NCBI RefSeq assembly: GCF_018873765.1
Contig: NC_057919.1
Coordinates: 22,546,698 to 22,610,697 of the forward strand
DNA length: 64,000 bases
Source: Telopea speciosissima
Lineage: Eukaryota; Streptophyta; Magnoliopsida; Proteales; Proteaceae
Direction of reading: 5' to 3'
Shown: positions 43,478 through 55,485 of the stretch, one piece after another
Numbering within the stretch: position 1 is the stretch's first letter
Layout of the letters: each line of letters starts with the position of its first letter
The notes under the pieces: model-generated
The model's database searches: none
Told to the model about the DNA's origin: nothing
The model's input: the letters and a program-made list of their open reading frames with translations, nothing else
Program-made: the position numbers and the translations under genes

Positions 43478-45396
43478 CCATAGTTCAAAATCTCGCGAAA
43501 TCTCGAGGGAAATTTCGGATATTTCGACCTCCTCGAAATAAAATGCCACCTCGAATAAAAAAAATACAAAAATTCGATCGAAATTTCGAGATATCTCGAG
43601 ATTTTTTCAAAATTTCGCGAGATTTCGAGTTTCTCGAGAAATTGCTTTATATAAATGAACATGTTTCGTCAGTCTCGGTCGAAATTTCGACTGAGACTTT
43701 CGAGCGAGACTGACGAAACAGCTCTGGTTTTGCACTTTTGCTTGGTTTTTGAAGGTTTTTGCTCATTTCTTCTCCATTCTTCCACTTCCCACTTGAATCC
43801 TTGCCGCATCTACGCCGGAATCACTTGGAGAACAAACTTCTTAGCACATCTGTGAAGCCTTTCCACTATTCCAAGTAAAACCATATTCTCAAAATTGAAT
43901 TTTTTTTAGGGAAATGCATGATCAACATGTTTGTTTGTGATGAAATAAATATATGTTAGACACCGGAAGCTGATCTACGATGTTTTAGGGAAATACATGT
44001 TTGTTTATGATGAAATAAATATATGGTGGTCCTGGTGGAGGTGGTGATGATGGAGGTGATGATGAAGGTAATGATGGTGATGGTGGTCAAGTATATGAGG
44101 AAACTCGAGTCCCGTTTGTGGTACAAGAGTAACAAGAGGCAATCCGTGCCCCCACACCAGCCACACGGCCCACATCGTCCACCTCGACCTACTCGAGAAA
44201 GCAGCGTGGCCAGTCCCGTTCTGGTGGTCGTGGTAGTGGTACTAGTAGGCAGGTTGAGCTTATGGACATTGATGCCCTATCTGGCTCTGTTGGTGGACCG
44301 AGTATTGGCGATAGAGACAGTAGATCGAGTGGACATTTTCGTGCCCCATCTTTTCATGTAGGCAGCAGTCCATCTCCAGCACAATCAAAGCATGGTTCAT
44401 CTCATTCACATCCATATGGCGAAGGGCATGCTGGGCAGTACCCTTGGGGGCAGCAGCCTATATCTTCTCCATCCATTCCCAGTTTTGAGTATGACTCCCA
44501 CTCACAGGGATATAATGGATCGTCTTTTGTGGATAACTTCTTTTGCTACCCTGGCTACCCAACCCACCAGCCGTAGCCGTACAACCCGTACATGCTCCCA
44601 GAGCCGTCGTATGACTCATATCATAGTGGATCAGTGGGTAGTACTTCTTCACAGTTTGGTGACTTATATCCTAGAATAGGTTACCGTCAGCATGTTGATG
44701 ATGCAATTTACATGGCCACTGTGGATGACTACACTCGCTTCTTTTCCCAAACTATGACGTGGCATGCATTTGTCCTATAGTCGGAGAGCAATACACATCG
44801 GCTCCAGCGGACCATGAGTGGGGTTGATCCTGGACGGCGGAGTAGTTATTATTAGCAAATTTGTAAACATTTGAGATGAATGATGACTAGTTGACTACTT
44901 GACTTGTAGCCTTGTAGGGGACAATTGGGGATATTGACATATTGTGATTTGGTTTAATATCATCTTCTTAAATCTTAACTCTTAAGTTGTTATTTGTTAA
45001 CTTGTTATTGACTTGATGTCTTATATACTTAATATTATGATTTATGACTTAACTTATGAGTCATTATGTTTCCAACTTAGTTCTAAGTCAATTTACTTGT
45101 TTAATGTACAATGTGTATGTGTAAATGTGTAATTAACTAAGTTATACACTTATACATTAGGGTTCGACCGTACGTTGCCAATCAATGGTGCACATCCAAA
45201 ACACCATTTTGGGTAACTATTTTTTGCAATTTGAACATTTAAATGTGTTTAATTAGCCTAAAATAGGGTTTCCATGAAGTTTCAGGCCTTAACTTGGCCT
45301 AAAACCCACCGAAATGACCTATCGAAACATACCAGAAAAAATACAATATTTCGGTCAGCCCGAAATACCGAAAAGAAACGAGTTCTCGAACTATGG
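43478..45396 (+). mobile_element. 1.9-kb DNA element with hAT-type transposase tail
   Basis: The element begins CCATAGTTCAAAATCTCGCG and ends TTCTCGAACTATGG, with CCATAGTTC-type inverted ends. TCATAA repeats on both sides (43472-43477 and 45397-45402). Block A has the empty site near 9091 (CTTGTCGTAATTC). The region after the left end is rich in CGAAATTTCGAG-type words in both orientations. The only coding content is a C-terminal transposase-like tail, so the element is non-autonomous. Confidence 0.75.
44023..44780 (+). pseudogene. C-terminal tail of a hAT-like transposase
   Basis: Reading frames here encode a Gly/Asp-rich start and then low-complexity Ser/His/Pro sequence (MDIDALSGSVGG, HPYGEGHAGQYPWGQQP, FCYPGYPTHQP). 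After a stop they continue as PYMLPEPSYDSYHSGS and VDDYTRFFSQTMTWHAF. This resembles the C-terminal ends of plant BED/DUF659/hAT transposase-like proteins as I recall them. The catalytic region and dimerisation domain are missing and the frame is interrupted by stops (near 44130 and 44574). Confidence 0.5.
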
Positions 45397-45690
45397 TCAT
45401 AATTGTTAGTAGTTTTCACTTATTACTGGTCATTCCTTAATCGATTCTGGTTTCAGTTAGTTTTCTGAACCCTATCCATTAGGTGGTTAGATTTCCATTA
45501 TCTTCTCTGTGATGCGCTTAGTTGTTGGATGATGTTCTAATTCTGGAGGCTATTACACTCTCTTTGTGATTTATGTGCATTGTGCATACTGGCAAGCTAT
45601 CAAGTCCATGACAAGATTGTTGTTTTCAGAGTTGTAATTTAGCTGGAGTTCAATACTCTATATTAATCCTTGTACTAAAAATGACTGGAT
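45397..45690. other. LTR-like sequence resumed after the element
   Basis: Collinear with 9096-9390 of block A. No gene is visible. Confidence 0.5.
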
Positions 45691-45860
45691 GGAGGGTGGG
45701 CCTTGATGCAATGGTAAGGTTGCTCCATTGTGACCAAGTGGTCACGGGTTTGAGTCTGTAAACAGCCTCTCTGCAAATGCAAGGGTAAGGCTGCGTACAT
45801 TATGACCCTCCCCAGACCCCACAGTGGCAGGAGCCTCGTGCACTGGGTACGCCTTTTTTT
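45691..45860 (+). mobile_element. Au-like SINE, block B copy
   Basis: Paralogue of 9391-9562, starting GGAGGGTGGGCCTTGATGCA and ending GTGCACTGGGTACGCC plus a T run. It keeps the target duplication ACTAAAAATGAC on the left (about 45674-45685) and ACTAAAATTGAC on the right (45861-45872). Confidence 0.9.
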
Positions 45861-46063
45861 ACTAAAATTGACAAGATATCTATCTATTCCTTTGAGAATG
45901 CTTCTCTATTCGAAGTTTGATATTCTCAGCCCTTCTAGGTGTGTTCTAGAAACCCTATTGGTTTGATATTGGTAGGTTTCACCCATTGTCTTTTATTTGG
46001 TTCGTCTTTATTCTGTTTTATTTGCTGATTTACACTATCGTTTTGGCTTTTAAAATTCCCTAA

Positions 46064-47184
46064 GGCCCCGTTTGTTTAGAAGGAGTTTGGTGGGGTGGGA
46101 TAGTTGTATGAACTTTCCCACACAGGAGATTTTCAGTCGTTTGCTTGTAAGGAGTGAGAAATTGGCTCGACGGCTTTTTGGTGGTCAGATTTTATTGTCG
46201 GCCTACATGGCCGACGGTTTTTCCCACCCCAGCCCTTCGCAAAGTCCCGCAAAATCAGTGGGACTTTGTAAAAATCCAGGGAAAATGGTTGAAGCATCTC
46301 AAAATCATCCGCCAAAGCACCAACATCTCTGCACCCATCACAACCAGTGCCCCTGTCTGAACCTCCACCCAACCAAACTCTATGCAACCGCCCTCTCTGC
46401 ATTCGCCCCCATCTAAAACTAAGCTCTCTGTAATCGAGCACTCAAAATATTGAAATCATTAAAAAAAACTGTAATATCCTGGAGAATCCATTCCTTCTCC
46501 CTTAGCTGAGATCAATTTCTTGTTCCTACTTAAGGGTTGCCATGGGAGAAACGTATCAGTAGGAAAATCAAAGCTTTGCCATAGGATCTTACCTTGTGAG
46601 TGTATTAAGGTTCCCATTGTTAAGGAGCTCGGCCTTTTGTGCATCAGTTGTATTGTTGATGGACTAAATAGTTGAGCCATCAAGGTTGCTTAGGACCATG
46701 CTTCCATCTCTCTGCAGCAAAATTTTCGATTTCATTCTCCGGCTTGTCTCGATTAACCATTTATTTCTTGAGTTTGTGTATCAGTTGTGTTGTTGACATT
46801 CTCAAGTTCGAGGAGAGATCCGATGAAGAGATCGATAAGGATGGGAAACCAGAAGCGGTGAATCAGGAATCACTGGAGATTTCTAGGGCAGAAATTGCTG
46901 GACTAGGGAAACAAGAAGCGGCCATTGCTGCAGATTTCTAGGACAGAAACCGCACCTCTCTTTTCTCTTCTTCAGTCCGATTTGATCTGCAGGAGATTTC
47001 TGGGAAACCAGAGCTCTTGTGCTTCTCTCTCTCTCTCTCCACTTTCCCTTCTCTAGAATTCTATCCAAGAATGGGATAAACAGTAACTATTCCGTATTTT
47101 ACTATTCTGTTTCCCACCCCCATTAGTATATAGGACCCACTTGTCAGAACACTCACCCAAGGTCCCTGCAAAACAGATGGGCCC
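46064..47184. mobile_element. Pack-type DNA element, copy B
   Basis: Paralogue of 9775-10860 with TAA flanks (46061-46063 and 47185-47187) and GGCCCCGTTTGTTT / AAACAGATGGGCCC ends. It is slightly longer because of small indels. Confidence 0.65.
46459..46860 (-). pseudogene. Captured B-lectin fragment, copy B
   Basis: Minus-strand frames contain ILWQSFDFPTDTFLPWQP and KKLISAKGEGMDSPGYYSF, together with the QKAELLNNGN region in another frame. This is the same lectin-kinase fragment as in block A. It carries the same TAG for TGG change and an extra T (near 46604) that adds a frameshift. Confidence 0.75.
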
Positions 47185-47526
47185 TAAATGTATCCAATAA
47201 CAACGATAGTTTTTCTTCTCTATCTTCATTCTGATCCTCCAACTAATTTTCCTACAAAAATTAACAAATTTTTTTTTTTTTGGGGGGTGGGGGAGTATAA
47301 ATTCCTGTAAACCTTACCTTGCCCTCCCTTAATTTTTTACTTCCGAATATCCAATTTAAAAATTTTAATTGACGGTTACTCCTTGCAAGTCCTACCTTGA
47401 AGAGAAGAGAACATAAAGGGACTTGGACAGTGAAGGGAAAAGAGGTTAAAAGAATGTATTGATAGTGAGGGAGAAGGATGAAAGCATGGTAAGAGCATGT
47501 CACGGTCTAATGTTCTAATGTGAACT

Positions 47527-49374
47527 TGATGCGGATTGATCAGATCTAATGAATCTGATTGGCTAGTGGGTAAGGGGTCCACTAATGGTATGGAAGAGAT
47601 CTTAGTCCGACAGCTTGATATTTTCAGATTTGAATCTAGATCTATTGGTCAGAATTTAATATGGTAACTTCAAGATCTTAACAAATAATTTCCAGAATTC
47701 AAATCAGTCTTAAAATCGCAAAGCATTTGAATATAATGAGGTGGAAAAAAAGAGAGAGAAAGGGTAGTCGATGGGTGTGAAGAGAGCCTGTGAAGAGATA
47801 AATGGTTCCTAAAAAGATGGATCTGAAGTTTAACAAACTTATGTAAGAGAGAGAAGAGGAAGGAGGAGAAAATTTGCAGAAAACTTCCCAACGTGAGGGA
47901 TGAGAGAGAAATAATGAAAGAAGTAATGAGAGAGAACCATGGGGTGTGGAAGGAGAGATGAAATAAAAGGTAGAGAGAAAGTCCCTCACCAAACCGAGAG
48001 AAGGGAGAGAAGAGGGAGCTCATAGTTTTCCAAACAAACTACTCAATTCATTAATTCCAAATCGTCTAGAGGGAGTTGGTTACATTACTTATTTATAGAA
48101 ACAGAACTAAAATCTCCTTTATTGATTCACTAAGACTTTCCTAACTGGACAGTTAAAAAAAAGAGCGTCCCAATGCACGAGACTCCCGCTACTGCGGGGT
48201 TTGGGAGGGTCCAATGTATGCACAGCCTTACCCTCTGCTTTGAAGGAGAAGCTGTTTCCAAGTTTTGAACCCGCAACCAACAGGTTGCATTAGCGCAACT
48301 TAACCGTTACACCAAGGCTCACCCATAAGGCAGTTAAGGACTCTTAATTCCTTAACTAACTCAAAGACTAATTTAGGGTAAGATAAATCCCTATCCAACT
48401 ATTGCTAATATGGGACCTACTAATGAAATAATTTCTGTGCACCCCTTAAAACCCTACTTTTGGGTTTTATATTTTAGCCCATTACAACAGTAAATCCCAA
48501 AAACAAAAGCTCAACCCAAACCTATACTAAAACCTGCCCCAAATTTAAACTGAGCCTTAAGATTTTTGAGATTCAAGTAAATCATAATCAATCGTTATAA
48601 GATTTTTGGCTTTGATACCAAGTTGATGCAGATCGATCAGATCTAATGATCTGATTGACTAGCAGGTAATGAGCCCACAAATGGTATGGAAGAGATCTCA
48701 ATCTGACTGCTAGATATGGGCAGATTTGAATGTAGATCGAACATTCAGAATTTAATGGAACTAAAAGATCTTAATAACTAATCTTCAGAATTTAAATCAG
48801 TCACAAATAGGAAAGCATTTTAATATAATGAGGTGGAGAAAAAGAGAGAGAAAGATGGTAAATGTGTGTGAAGAGAGAGAGGGAATAGATAAATCTTTCC
48901 TTAAAAATGGATCTGAAGTTTTTAACAAGTTTATGGAATAGAGAGAAGTGAAAGGGGGGAAAAGTAGGAGAGAAAGGAGAAAATTGGGAGAAAACTTCTC
49001 AACATGGGGGAAGAGAGAAATAATGAAAGAAGTAATGAGTGAGAACCGTGGGGGTGAAGAGGAGAAGAAATAAAGGGAGAGAGCGTCCCTTGCCAAACTG
49101 AGAGAAAAGAGAGAAGATCCAGCTCTCAAGTTTCCAAACAAACGATTCAATCCATTAATTCCAAATTGCATAGCAAGGGTTTGTTACATTGCTTATTTAT
49201 AAAAACAGAATTAGAATCTCTTAGAGTGACTCAACTACTAAGACTTTCTTAACTAGACAGTGAAGGACTCTAAATTTTCTCAACTAACTTAGGATAAATA
49301 AATCCCTATTCAACTATCACAACATAGGACCCACTCTTACAACAATAATTTTCGTGCACCCCCATAATAGCCCA
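47527..49374 (-). mobile_element. Non-autonomous LTR element, block B copy
   Basis: LTRs are 47527-48455 (3', carrying a SINE) and 48624-49374 (5'). The primer-binding site TTGGTATCAAAGCC lies between them next to 48624. The internal region is only about 170 bases, because the gag-like part present in block A (about 26311-26755) is missing. It shows what the block A element looked like before its nested insertions. Confidence 0.75.
48155..48325 (-). mobile_element. Au-like SINE, uninterrupted, in LTR
   Basis: The plus strand reads CCAATGCACGAGACTCCC, GGGTTTGGGAGGGTCCAATG, GAACCCGCAACCAACAGG and CACCAAGGCTCACCC, the reverse complement of an Au SINE. CAGTTAA flanks it on both sides. It is the empty-site reference for the LINE and TR-GAG insertions in block A. 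Confidence 0.85.
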
Positions 49375-49436
49375 CTTTTATCAATGGATGGTTGCACTTT
49401 CTAGTACTAGTACATGTAGTATGGATCGGGACTAGG

Positions 49437-50879
49437 TGATGCAGATTTATCACCAAACTGGGTTTCTTTTATTAGGAATAAGTCTAGGGTTGGGTTATAT
49501 GCATGTTGGGCCTTTGATCCGATGGGTTTTCTATGTAATATGCCACTTTTATGGGCCTAAAATATGGGTAATTAGGTTGCATACGGGATTAAATGTTTTA
49601 GTCCTATATTTTATTTTATTTTCTTGTTTTTAATGTTTTAAATTGAACCGGTCCAAAGTTGGTTTGAACCAGTGGTTCAATTTAAGTGATTTTAGTTGTT
49701 TGTCTTTTAATTGTATAGTTGGGCTGGATTAGGACTCTATTTTGACTCTATTTCAATTTCCTAGTTAGTTTAAGTTACCTAATAGGTTAAGGATTGGGTT
49801 AGGCCTTTTCTTTTTAGTGTAGGAGTCTAATTTTGAGTCTTTTATATAAGGTTGTTAGGGGGCAAAGTATGGAACACGAATTTGATTAATAAAAAACTCT
49901 TGCTTGCTGCCATTGCTGCTACTGCCCTGCTCTGTTGAGTGTTGCCTTGTGAGTCCTATCAAGGTGAAGGGACTGGTGGATCTCCGGTTGACTCCTTGCG
50001 TCTTGTAGACCGGGAGGATCTGTTATAAGGATTGGTGGATCTCCAATTGACTCCTTGTATCTTGTAGATCAGGAGGACCTATTTCCTATCTTCAAGCTAC
50101 TGCCATTGACGATCTGCAACTCCAAGTAAGTATTCAGCATTATTAACCATCCCCCTTTCTTCTCCTAATCCTCTAAACCCACCCTCATCGATCCTCATTG
50201 CCAATACTCAATCCTTACTACCTTCCTCATCCACCATTAATACCATAAATCCATTAGAACCCTAAAACTTGCAACTATTCTTCTTCCCTTCTAGAAGGTC
50301 ACATGCGAGGTGATTTTCGCGAGAATTCTGCCCAGCTAACTAATCGTTAGAACCTGCTAAATTTTGATCGAATCTTCCTCAAACCCTAAGAGAGACTCGA
50401 TCCAAATTTCAGTACCATCCACCCAGCCGATTGTCTGAAATTACACTTTTACCTCTCTCTCTCCTATGTCTACTAGGAAGCCTCCATGACTCCAGATTTA
50501 ACCATCTGATTTAGCTGTAACTTTCAGCATATATTCCCCTCCACCCTACCCACACTTGACCTAAATATTAAGCCCATTCAACCACTTGATTTCCTACCCT
50601 AGATTCCATCACCTTCCACCTTTCAAAACCCTAACCCTAGTTGCTGCCCAAATCCATCTAACCTATTTCTACCCTTCCAAAACCCATAAAACCTATTTCA
50701 TTAGACTCCCCTACACCTGCCTAGCTTTACCATATAAGACACATTCCCATTTATCCTAATCCTAACCCTAAAATTGACCTAAAACCTCAATTCCGCCCCC
50801 CATCGAACCAACAGCTTAGCAGATCCTAGTTGTTGGCTCCTAGTAGGTGTCCTACACCTACCTATGTAGGACTACATTA
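49437..50879 (+). mobile_element. Solo LTR of the TR-GAG family
   Basis: A 1,443-bp solo LTR starting TGATGCAG and ending CTACATTA, flanked by a perfect CTAGG duplication (49432-49436 and 50880-50884). Block A has the empty site near 27643. It shares with the 17228-21564 LTRs both ends and the internal GGTGGATCTCCGG...GACTCCTTGC...GGGAGGA block, which is doubled here. A TATA box (TTTTATATAAGG, near 49848) and an AATAAA signal near 49888 sit in the expected order for an LTR. Confidence 0.88.
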
Positions 50880-50884
50880 CTAGG

Positions 50885-52871
50885 GTTTACTAATTCTTCC
50901 AGTTGATTTACTTAGCCGAGGACCTGAATGAAGTGGATAGCCTCCAAGAACACAAGTAAATGAGAACCATCAGGTGATGATGTGTCATTATCCTCACATG
51001 ATGATGTAGGAAAGCTCATGATGTGGCATTATCCTCACATGATATTTAGGAAAGCTAGAAGCCCAAGTCCAAGGTGTCAGAGATGTTATGGATGTCTTAT
51101 GCTGGAGTGCTTAGAATTAAGGGATGTTGCAAAATTCTGGAGAGCTAAAATACTTATCCAATAAAAAAAAAAGAGGATCTCAACCTTAAGTCAGAATGGT
51201 TTAGCCTGACTTCATAACTCTCTGATTTTTCTTTCTTTCCTGGTTGTCTCTAGCTCTGGGTGAATCAAAATCTTAACTGAATATGCTGATGGTAAAGAGA
51301 AAAGTTCACCCTACATGAGTCCTAACTGAATTTTGGGCGGCAAAAAATGTCATAGGTGAGGAATGGATGGGGGTTGGATGATAACATATAGTTCCCACCC
51401 TTCTTCCTTATCCTCCCCTGAGTTCTCAGTCTTATCTTTTCCCCTCTATTTCATTTTTTTTAAATAGACGGATTGAAGAAGGCCACAACAGGGTGGGTTT
51501 TCCTTTCTTTTACTCCCTTAGTCATTTATTTCTTTTCCTTCCCACCCTCCCCCTTTTTTTCAAATGGACAAAAGAGTAGCAGGCTAAATTCCCAATAAGC
51601 AGAGGAGAAAGGACAGAGACTTCATGATCGAGTGTAAGTGTGTAACTATTTTCTTGTTGCTTTTCTCTTTTAATTTTAATTAAAAGTTTGGGCCTTCTGC
51701 AACTTTGTTGATCATTTACCAGAATGCAATAACCAGTTATTGGAGGGGAAGGCAGGGATTAAAAATCCTAATTAAGTATAAGATCTACTTAGGGGGAACA
51801 CAGATAAGGGATACTAACATTTTATGGTTTTCTTGAATGATGGAGAGGGGTTTCTTTTCACAATCTTGTGCTGGGGGAGAGCCGGATGGAATGGTTGTGA
51901 GACACAAGTTTATAATGTTTCAGGCTGCCGTTAAGTGCCTTTTAAATCACAGTGAAGATGCAAGAATCAGTGGTCAAGAACTTGAGCTAAAATATTGATG
52001 GTTTAGCTCAAGTTCTTTGCTATGTAACTCACTAGTTAATGGTAATATACTTTTGTAAGAAAAATGCTTGGAAGGTGGCTTACATTCAGAGGAGTATGAA
52101 GGAATAATTAGGGATTCTGAGAATGCGTGTCCTCTCTGTTTTTTTCCGGTTATGATGGTGTGTGCGTATTGGCTGAGGCAAACTGTTGATATTTCAGGTT
52201 ATGTAAAGGGGATTCCAAACATAGGTAAGATGCAAAAATCAATGATATATGATCACTTGAGCTAAAATATTGATGTTAGGGGGGGGGGGGGGTTGGTTTG
52301 TGATGATATCAGATTATTAGTTTTTAATTTATAATGGTACTTTGTTTGCAACATGTTAGAATGGGTGATATACTGTCTGGTCCAAACTTAGGAGTACATC
52401 ACGTGGCAACCAGGAGACCTAGGTTAATTCTTAATGTAATTGGATGTGGCAAGAAGCCAGTTTGTGTGAATTTTGTTGTCTATTAGCCTTTTGTTTCTTT
52501 ACCACTCAAATGAATTGCAAGTCTGGCATCCAGATTTTTCTAGGGAACTTTTGGAACTGATTGAACGGTGGGTCCTGCTGCTGTGCATATGCCAATGTTG
52601 TCTTTTCTTTTAAATGAATATTTTCTTAGAGTTCTCATATTCAGGATTGGTTGCTGTTTTTGACCATGTACTAATGTGACTGTTCTTTTTTTTTTTTTTT
52701 TTTTTTGTGTCCCTCAGGATAAACAGGACTGAGGTTGGAGACTGCTCCAGGGACCCTAAAACTTTGAGTATTTTTTTCCCCTGAAATTTTTATCAAAATT
52801 TTGTAAGTTTGGAAGATTTAGTTCTCTACTCTTGTGTTTGCTTTTAGCCACACTACCAAAGGTTACCTAAA
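50885..52871. other. Conserved tail of block B
   Basis: Collinear with 27643-29605. The acceptor-like CCAG at 28009 in block A is CCTG here (51239-51242). The second acceptor-like site (TTTCAG before 51924) and its 24-codon frame to 51998 are kept with only synonymous changes. A poly-T run is at about 52686-52706. Confidence 0.45.
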
Positions 52872-53099
52872 TGTTAACAAAACAGGTTTGTGGAATAATG
52901 CTTGAATGATCTATGAGATCAGTCAAGCTCTCTATTTATAATAATAAAAGAGATTACAAGGGAAAATACTATTCACATAAACAGTGTCACAGTCCTAATT
53001 ACATTTCTACCCTTGCTCATAAATACATAAATAAAGAATAAATAAAACACTCAAAAGATCAGGATTACCCCATGGTATTCTAGTGTATATAATTTAACA
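52872..53099. mobile_element. 228-bp solo LTR, block B only
   Basis: The insertion begins TGTTAACAAAACAGG and ends AATTTAACA, the usual TGTTAA...TTAACA form of plant LTRs. Flanks are CTAAA (52867-52871) and CTGAA (53100-53104), a 5-bp duplication with one mismatch. Block A has the empty site GGTTACCTGAAAGG near 29601. A TATA-like TATTTATAATAATAAA lies inside. Confidence 0.8.
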
Positions 53100-53400
53100 C
53101 TGAAAGGATTAACATTTTATTGGATATGCCTTCAAATATGATGCCAACTCAGTAGCTTTCTAGCTTTTAGTTTTGGAAATGGGAAATCTAAAGGAACTAA
53201 ATGCATTTCAGTTGTATAAATTGTTTGTTTTTTTTTTAAAATTTAAATTAAATTTGATTCCCAAGATGTATCTATTAACATGGTTTAATATTATATCTTA
53301 GAAGTATAAAATAATAGATATATTTTCATTAAAAAAAAGTTATGTCGAGATGATAATCTTCGGGAAAAAAAAATCCTTTGCAGTGCCTTAATCTTGCAAT

Positions 53401-53556
53401 GCCAGCAGTTCGGGCTTGAGAGTTCGACACGTGGAAGATGCGATATTCAACGGTGCCGAGTTCGAGAAGAAAGAAAGAAAAAAGTTTGTCAATCAAGCTC
53501 ACACTGTTGGATGAAGCATCTTTCGCGTGTTGAGCTCTTAGGCCCGAATTGCAAGG
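53401..53556. mobile_element. MITE with long inverted ends, copy B
   Basis: Paralogue of 29895-30050, with the same GCAGTTCGGGCTTGAGAG and CTTAGGCCCGAATTGC arms. Confidence 0.7.
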
Positions 53557-53935
53557 CACCGCAAGATGAAGGAATTGCCGAGGATTTTAATCAATCTTCG
53601 GCATAGTTTAGTCCATATAAAGGGTTACCTTGTGAACAAGCTATGGGAAGAATCCTATGAATAGCTTGCTAATTATGAACTTGGAAAACTTCTACAAATA
53701 CTGCACATGCTACATCATCTGATTTATTAACCCTGACATCTACTTGTACCTGCAAGCATGTCCAAGAAAAGTAAGTTTATTTCTTTCTCACCCTTCCTTG
53801 GGAGGGGAGAGAGACGAGAGATGTCAACCTTTCTCTTAAATGTTTTAAGAGAAACTATATGAAGGAGAGATTGCTTGCAGGGAATAGGGATTGCAGTAAC
53901 TTTTTGATGAACATGCTACAATTTTAATAAATTTC

Positions 53936-54228
53936 TCCTCTCGAGATCCAACTGGTTTTAAGAAAACTCTTCTCTTAAATGCCCATTGCCTACTACCGTT
54001 GAAAGCCACTGCGAGCAGTGGCTAGGTGGAGGAGGTGAACAAGAGCCTATGGGTCTTGCCAAACATATCAGCATTGCAGTAATGTGATTCAAAACTAATT
54101 CAGGTCTAATTGATGGTGGCAATTTATGAGAATTAAATATTTGATTTATTGTTTCGCAGTACCTTTTATGGAATGCATTCAAAGGGGTCTTATTAAGGTG
54201 GCAGATTTTCCACTAAGCCTGTTCCTTA
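53936..54228. other. Single-copy spacer
   Basis: Non-coding DNA after the end of block B. No gene or repeat was recognised. Confidence 0.5.
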
Positions 54229-54885
54229 GGCTCCGTTTGGTTGTGAGGGGAATCAAAGGGAAGGGTAATTGTTTAAACCTAAAAAGGTAATTTTTGTAAT
54301 TGTTATCCCATATGATTGTAACTATTTAAATTTCTTACCATATTTAGTAATGATATATTTTACATGTAACATTTGTTTTACATTTTAAACCAAAGGTTAT
54401 GTTTGGTTACAAGGAGAATTAAAGGGAAGAAAAGTAAAAATTTTCAAACCTTAAAAAGAAACTTTTGTAATAATTATCTCATGTGATTATATAAACTATT
54501 TAAATTTCATACCATATTTAGTAATGATATATTTTACAAGTAATTTTTATTTTACTTTTTAAATCAAAGGGAATTGGATACAAAGTAAAGTGAAATTTAA
54601 TAACCAAATATGAAATGATTTGGAGCAAGTGAGATAGTCATGGGGTAATGATTATAAAAGTTTTCTATTTAAGTTTAAAATTTTCATTTCCCTTTCCTTT
54701 AATTTCCTTTGCAACCAAACAGAACCAAAGGGAATTGAATGCAAAGTAAAGTTTTAATAATCAAATATGGAATGATTTGGAGTTAGTGATAATGTCACAT
54801 GGGGTAATGATTACAAAAATTTCTTTTTTAAGTATAAAAATTTCACTTCCCTTCTCTTTAATTCCCCTTGCAACCAAACGGAGTT
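54229..54885. mobile_element. Tourist-like MITE, 657 bp, composite
   Basis: It begins GGCTCCGTTTGGTTG and ends CAACCAAACGGAGTT, with TTA on both sides (54226-54228 and 54886-54888). Internal copies of the same terminal words in both orientations (GTTTGGTTACAAGG near 54403 and GCAACCAAACAGAACC near 54711) suggest that two or more related elements are fused or nested. Confidence 0.7.
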
Positions 54886-54959
54886 TTAAGGAGTATTCTA
54901 TTTCTTGGAGAAAGTTTTCCATTTTAAGGAGTATTCTATTTCTTGGAGAAAGTTTTCCT
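54884..54959. repeat. 38-bp direct tandem repeat, two units
   Basis: The unit TTTTAAGGAGTATTCTATTT plus 18 more bases occurs at 54884-54921 and again at 54922-54959, differing only at the last base. Confidence 0.92.
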
Positions 54960-55485
54960 TCGTCGCATAGTCAAGGAATTATCCCTTGAACCAATTCTTT
55001 GGTACTCTTCTACCAAAAATAATTATTTTTAGTATCTGTTAGAATAATTAACTCTAAGCCCATTTAATATGAACTATTAAATCATACGGTGACCCTCATT
55101 TAAACATACAGTACCGATTGCTAGGGATCGGTCTTGGTCGATGTTGATCCAATACTGAGTCCTGCAATCTTTTTTTTTTTTTTTTTAGTGAATAAAGTCA
55201 TACAAAAAAAATTTTAGTGGTTCTCATAATTCACTCATTCTATTGAAGTCTTATTTTGTTTATGGGTTATATGGTTTAGATGGGTGAGAAAATTTGACCG
55301 ATAGATAATTGGGAAAGAGAATGTTCGGCGGGAAAATTGGGTTTTGTTCCCCAAACCCTAAAAAAAAGGGGGTGAAAAAAAACAATTCTTCGCAAAAAAA
55401 TTTCTTTTTCTTAAAAAAAAAAAGCCATTTTCCCACCCCAAACAACAAGAAAAACCCCAACCCAAAAACAAACAAATAATAACTT
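54960..55485. other. AT-rich non-coding DNA with homopolymers
   Basis: No gene is visible. The last 150 bases are unusually rich in short homopolymers (runs of A, T, C and G) leading into the GC stretch. Confidence 0.5.

Larger units (their letters stand above)
33197..53935. repeat. Segmental duplication, block B
   Basis: The paralogue of block A. Its left end was later copied by the 3.05-kb tandem duplication, so the start of homology (TATGTGATCCC) occurs twice, near 33197 and 36268. Block B lacks the Mutator-like element, the 5.3-kb element, the LINE and the TR-GAG element. It has its own insertions at 43478-45396, 49437-50879 and 52872-53099. Confidence 0.9.
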
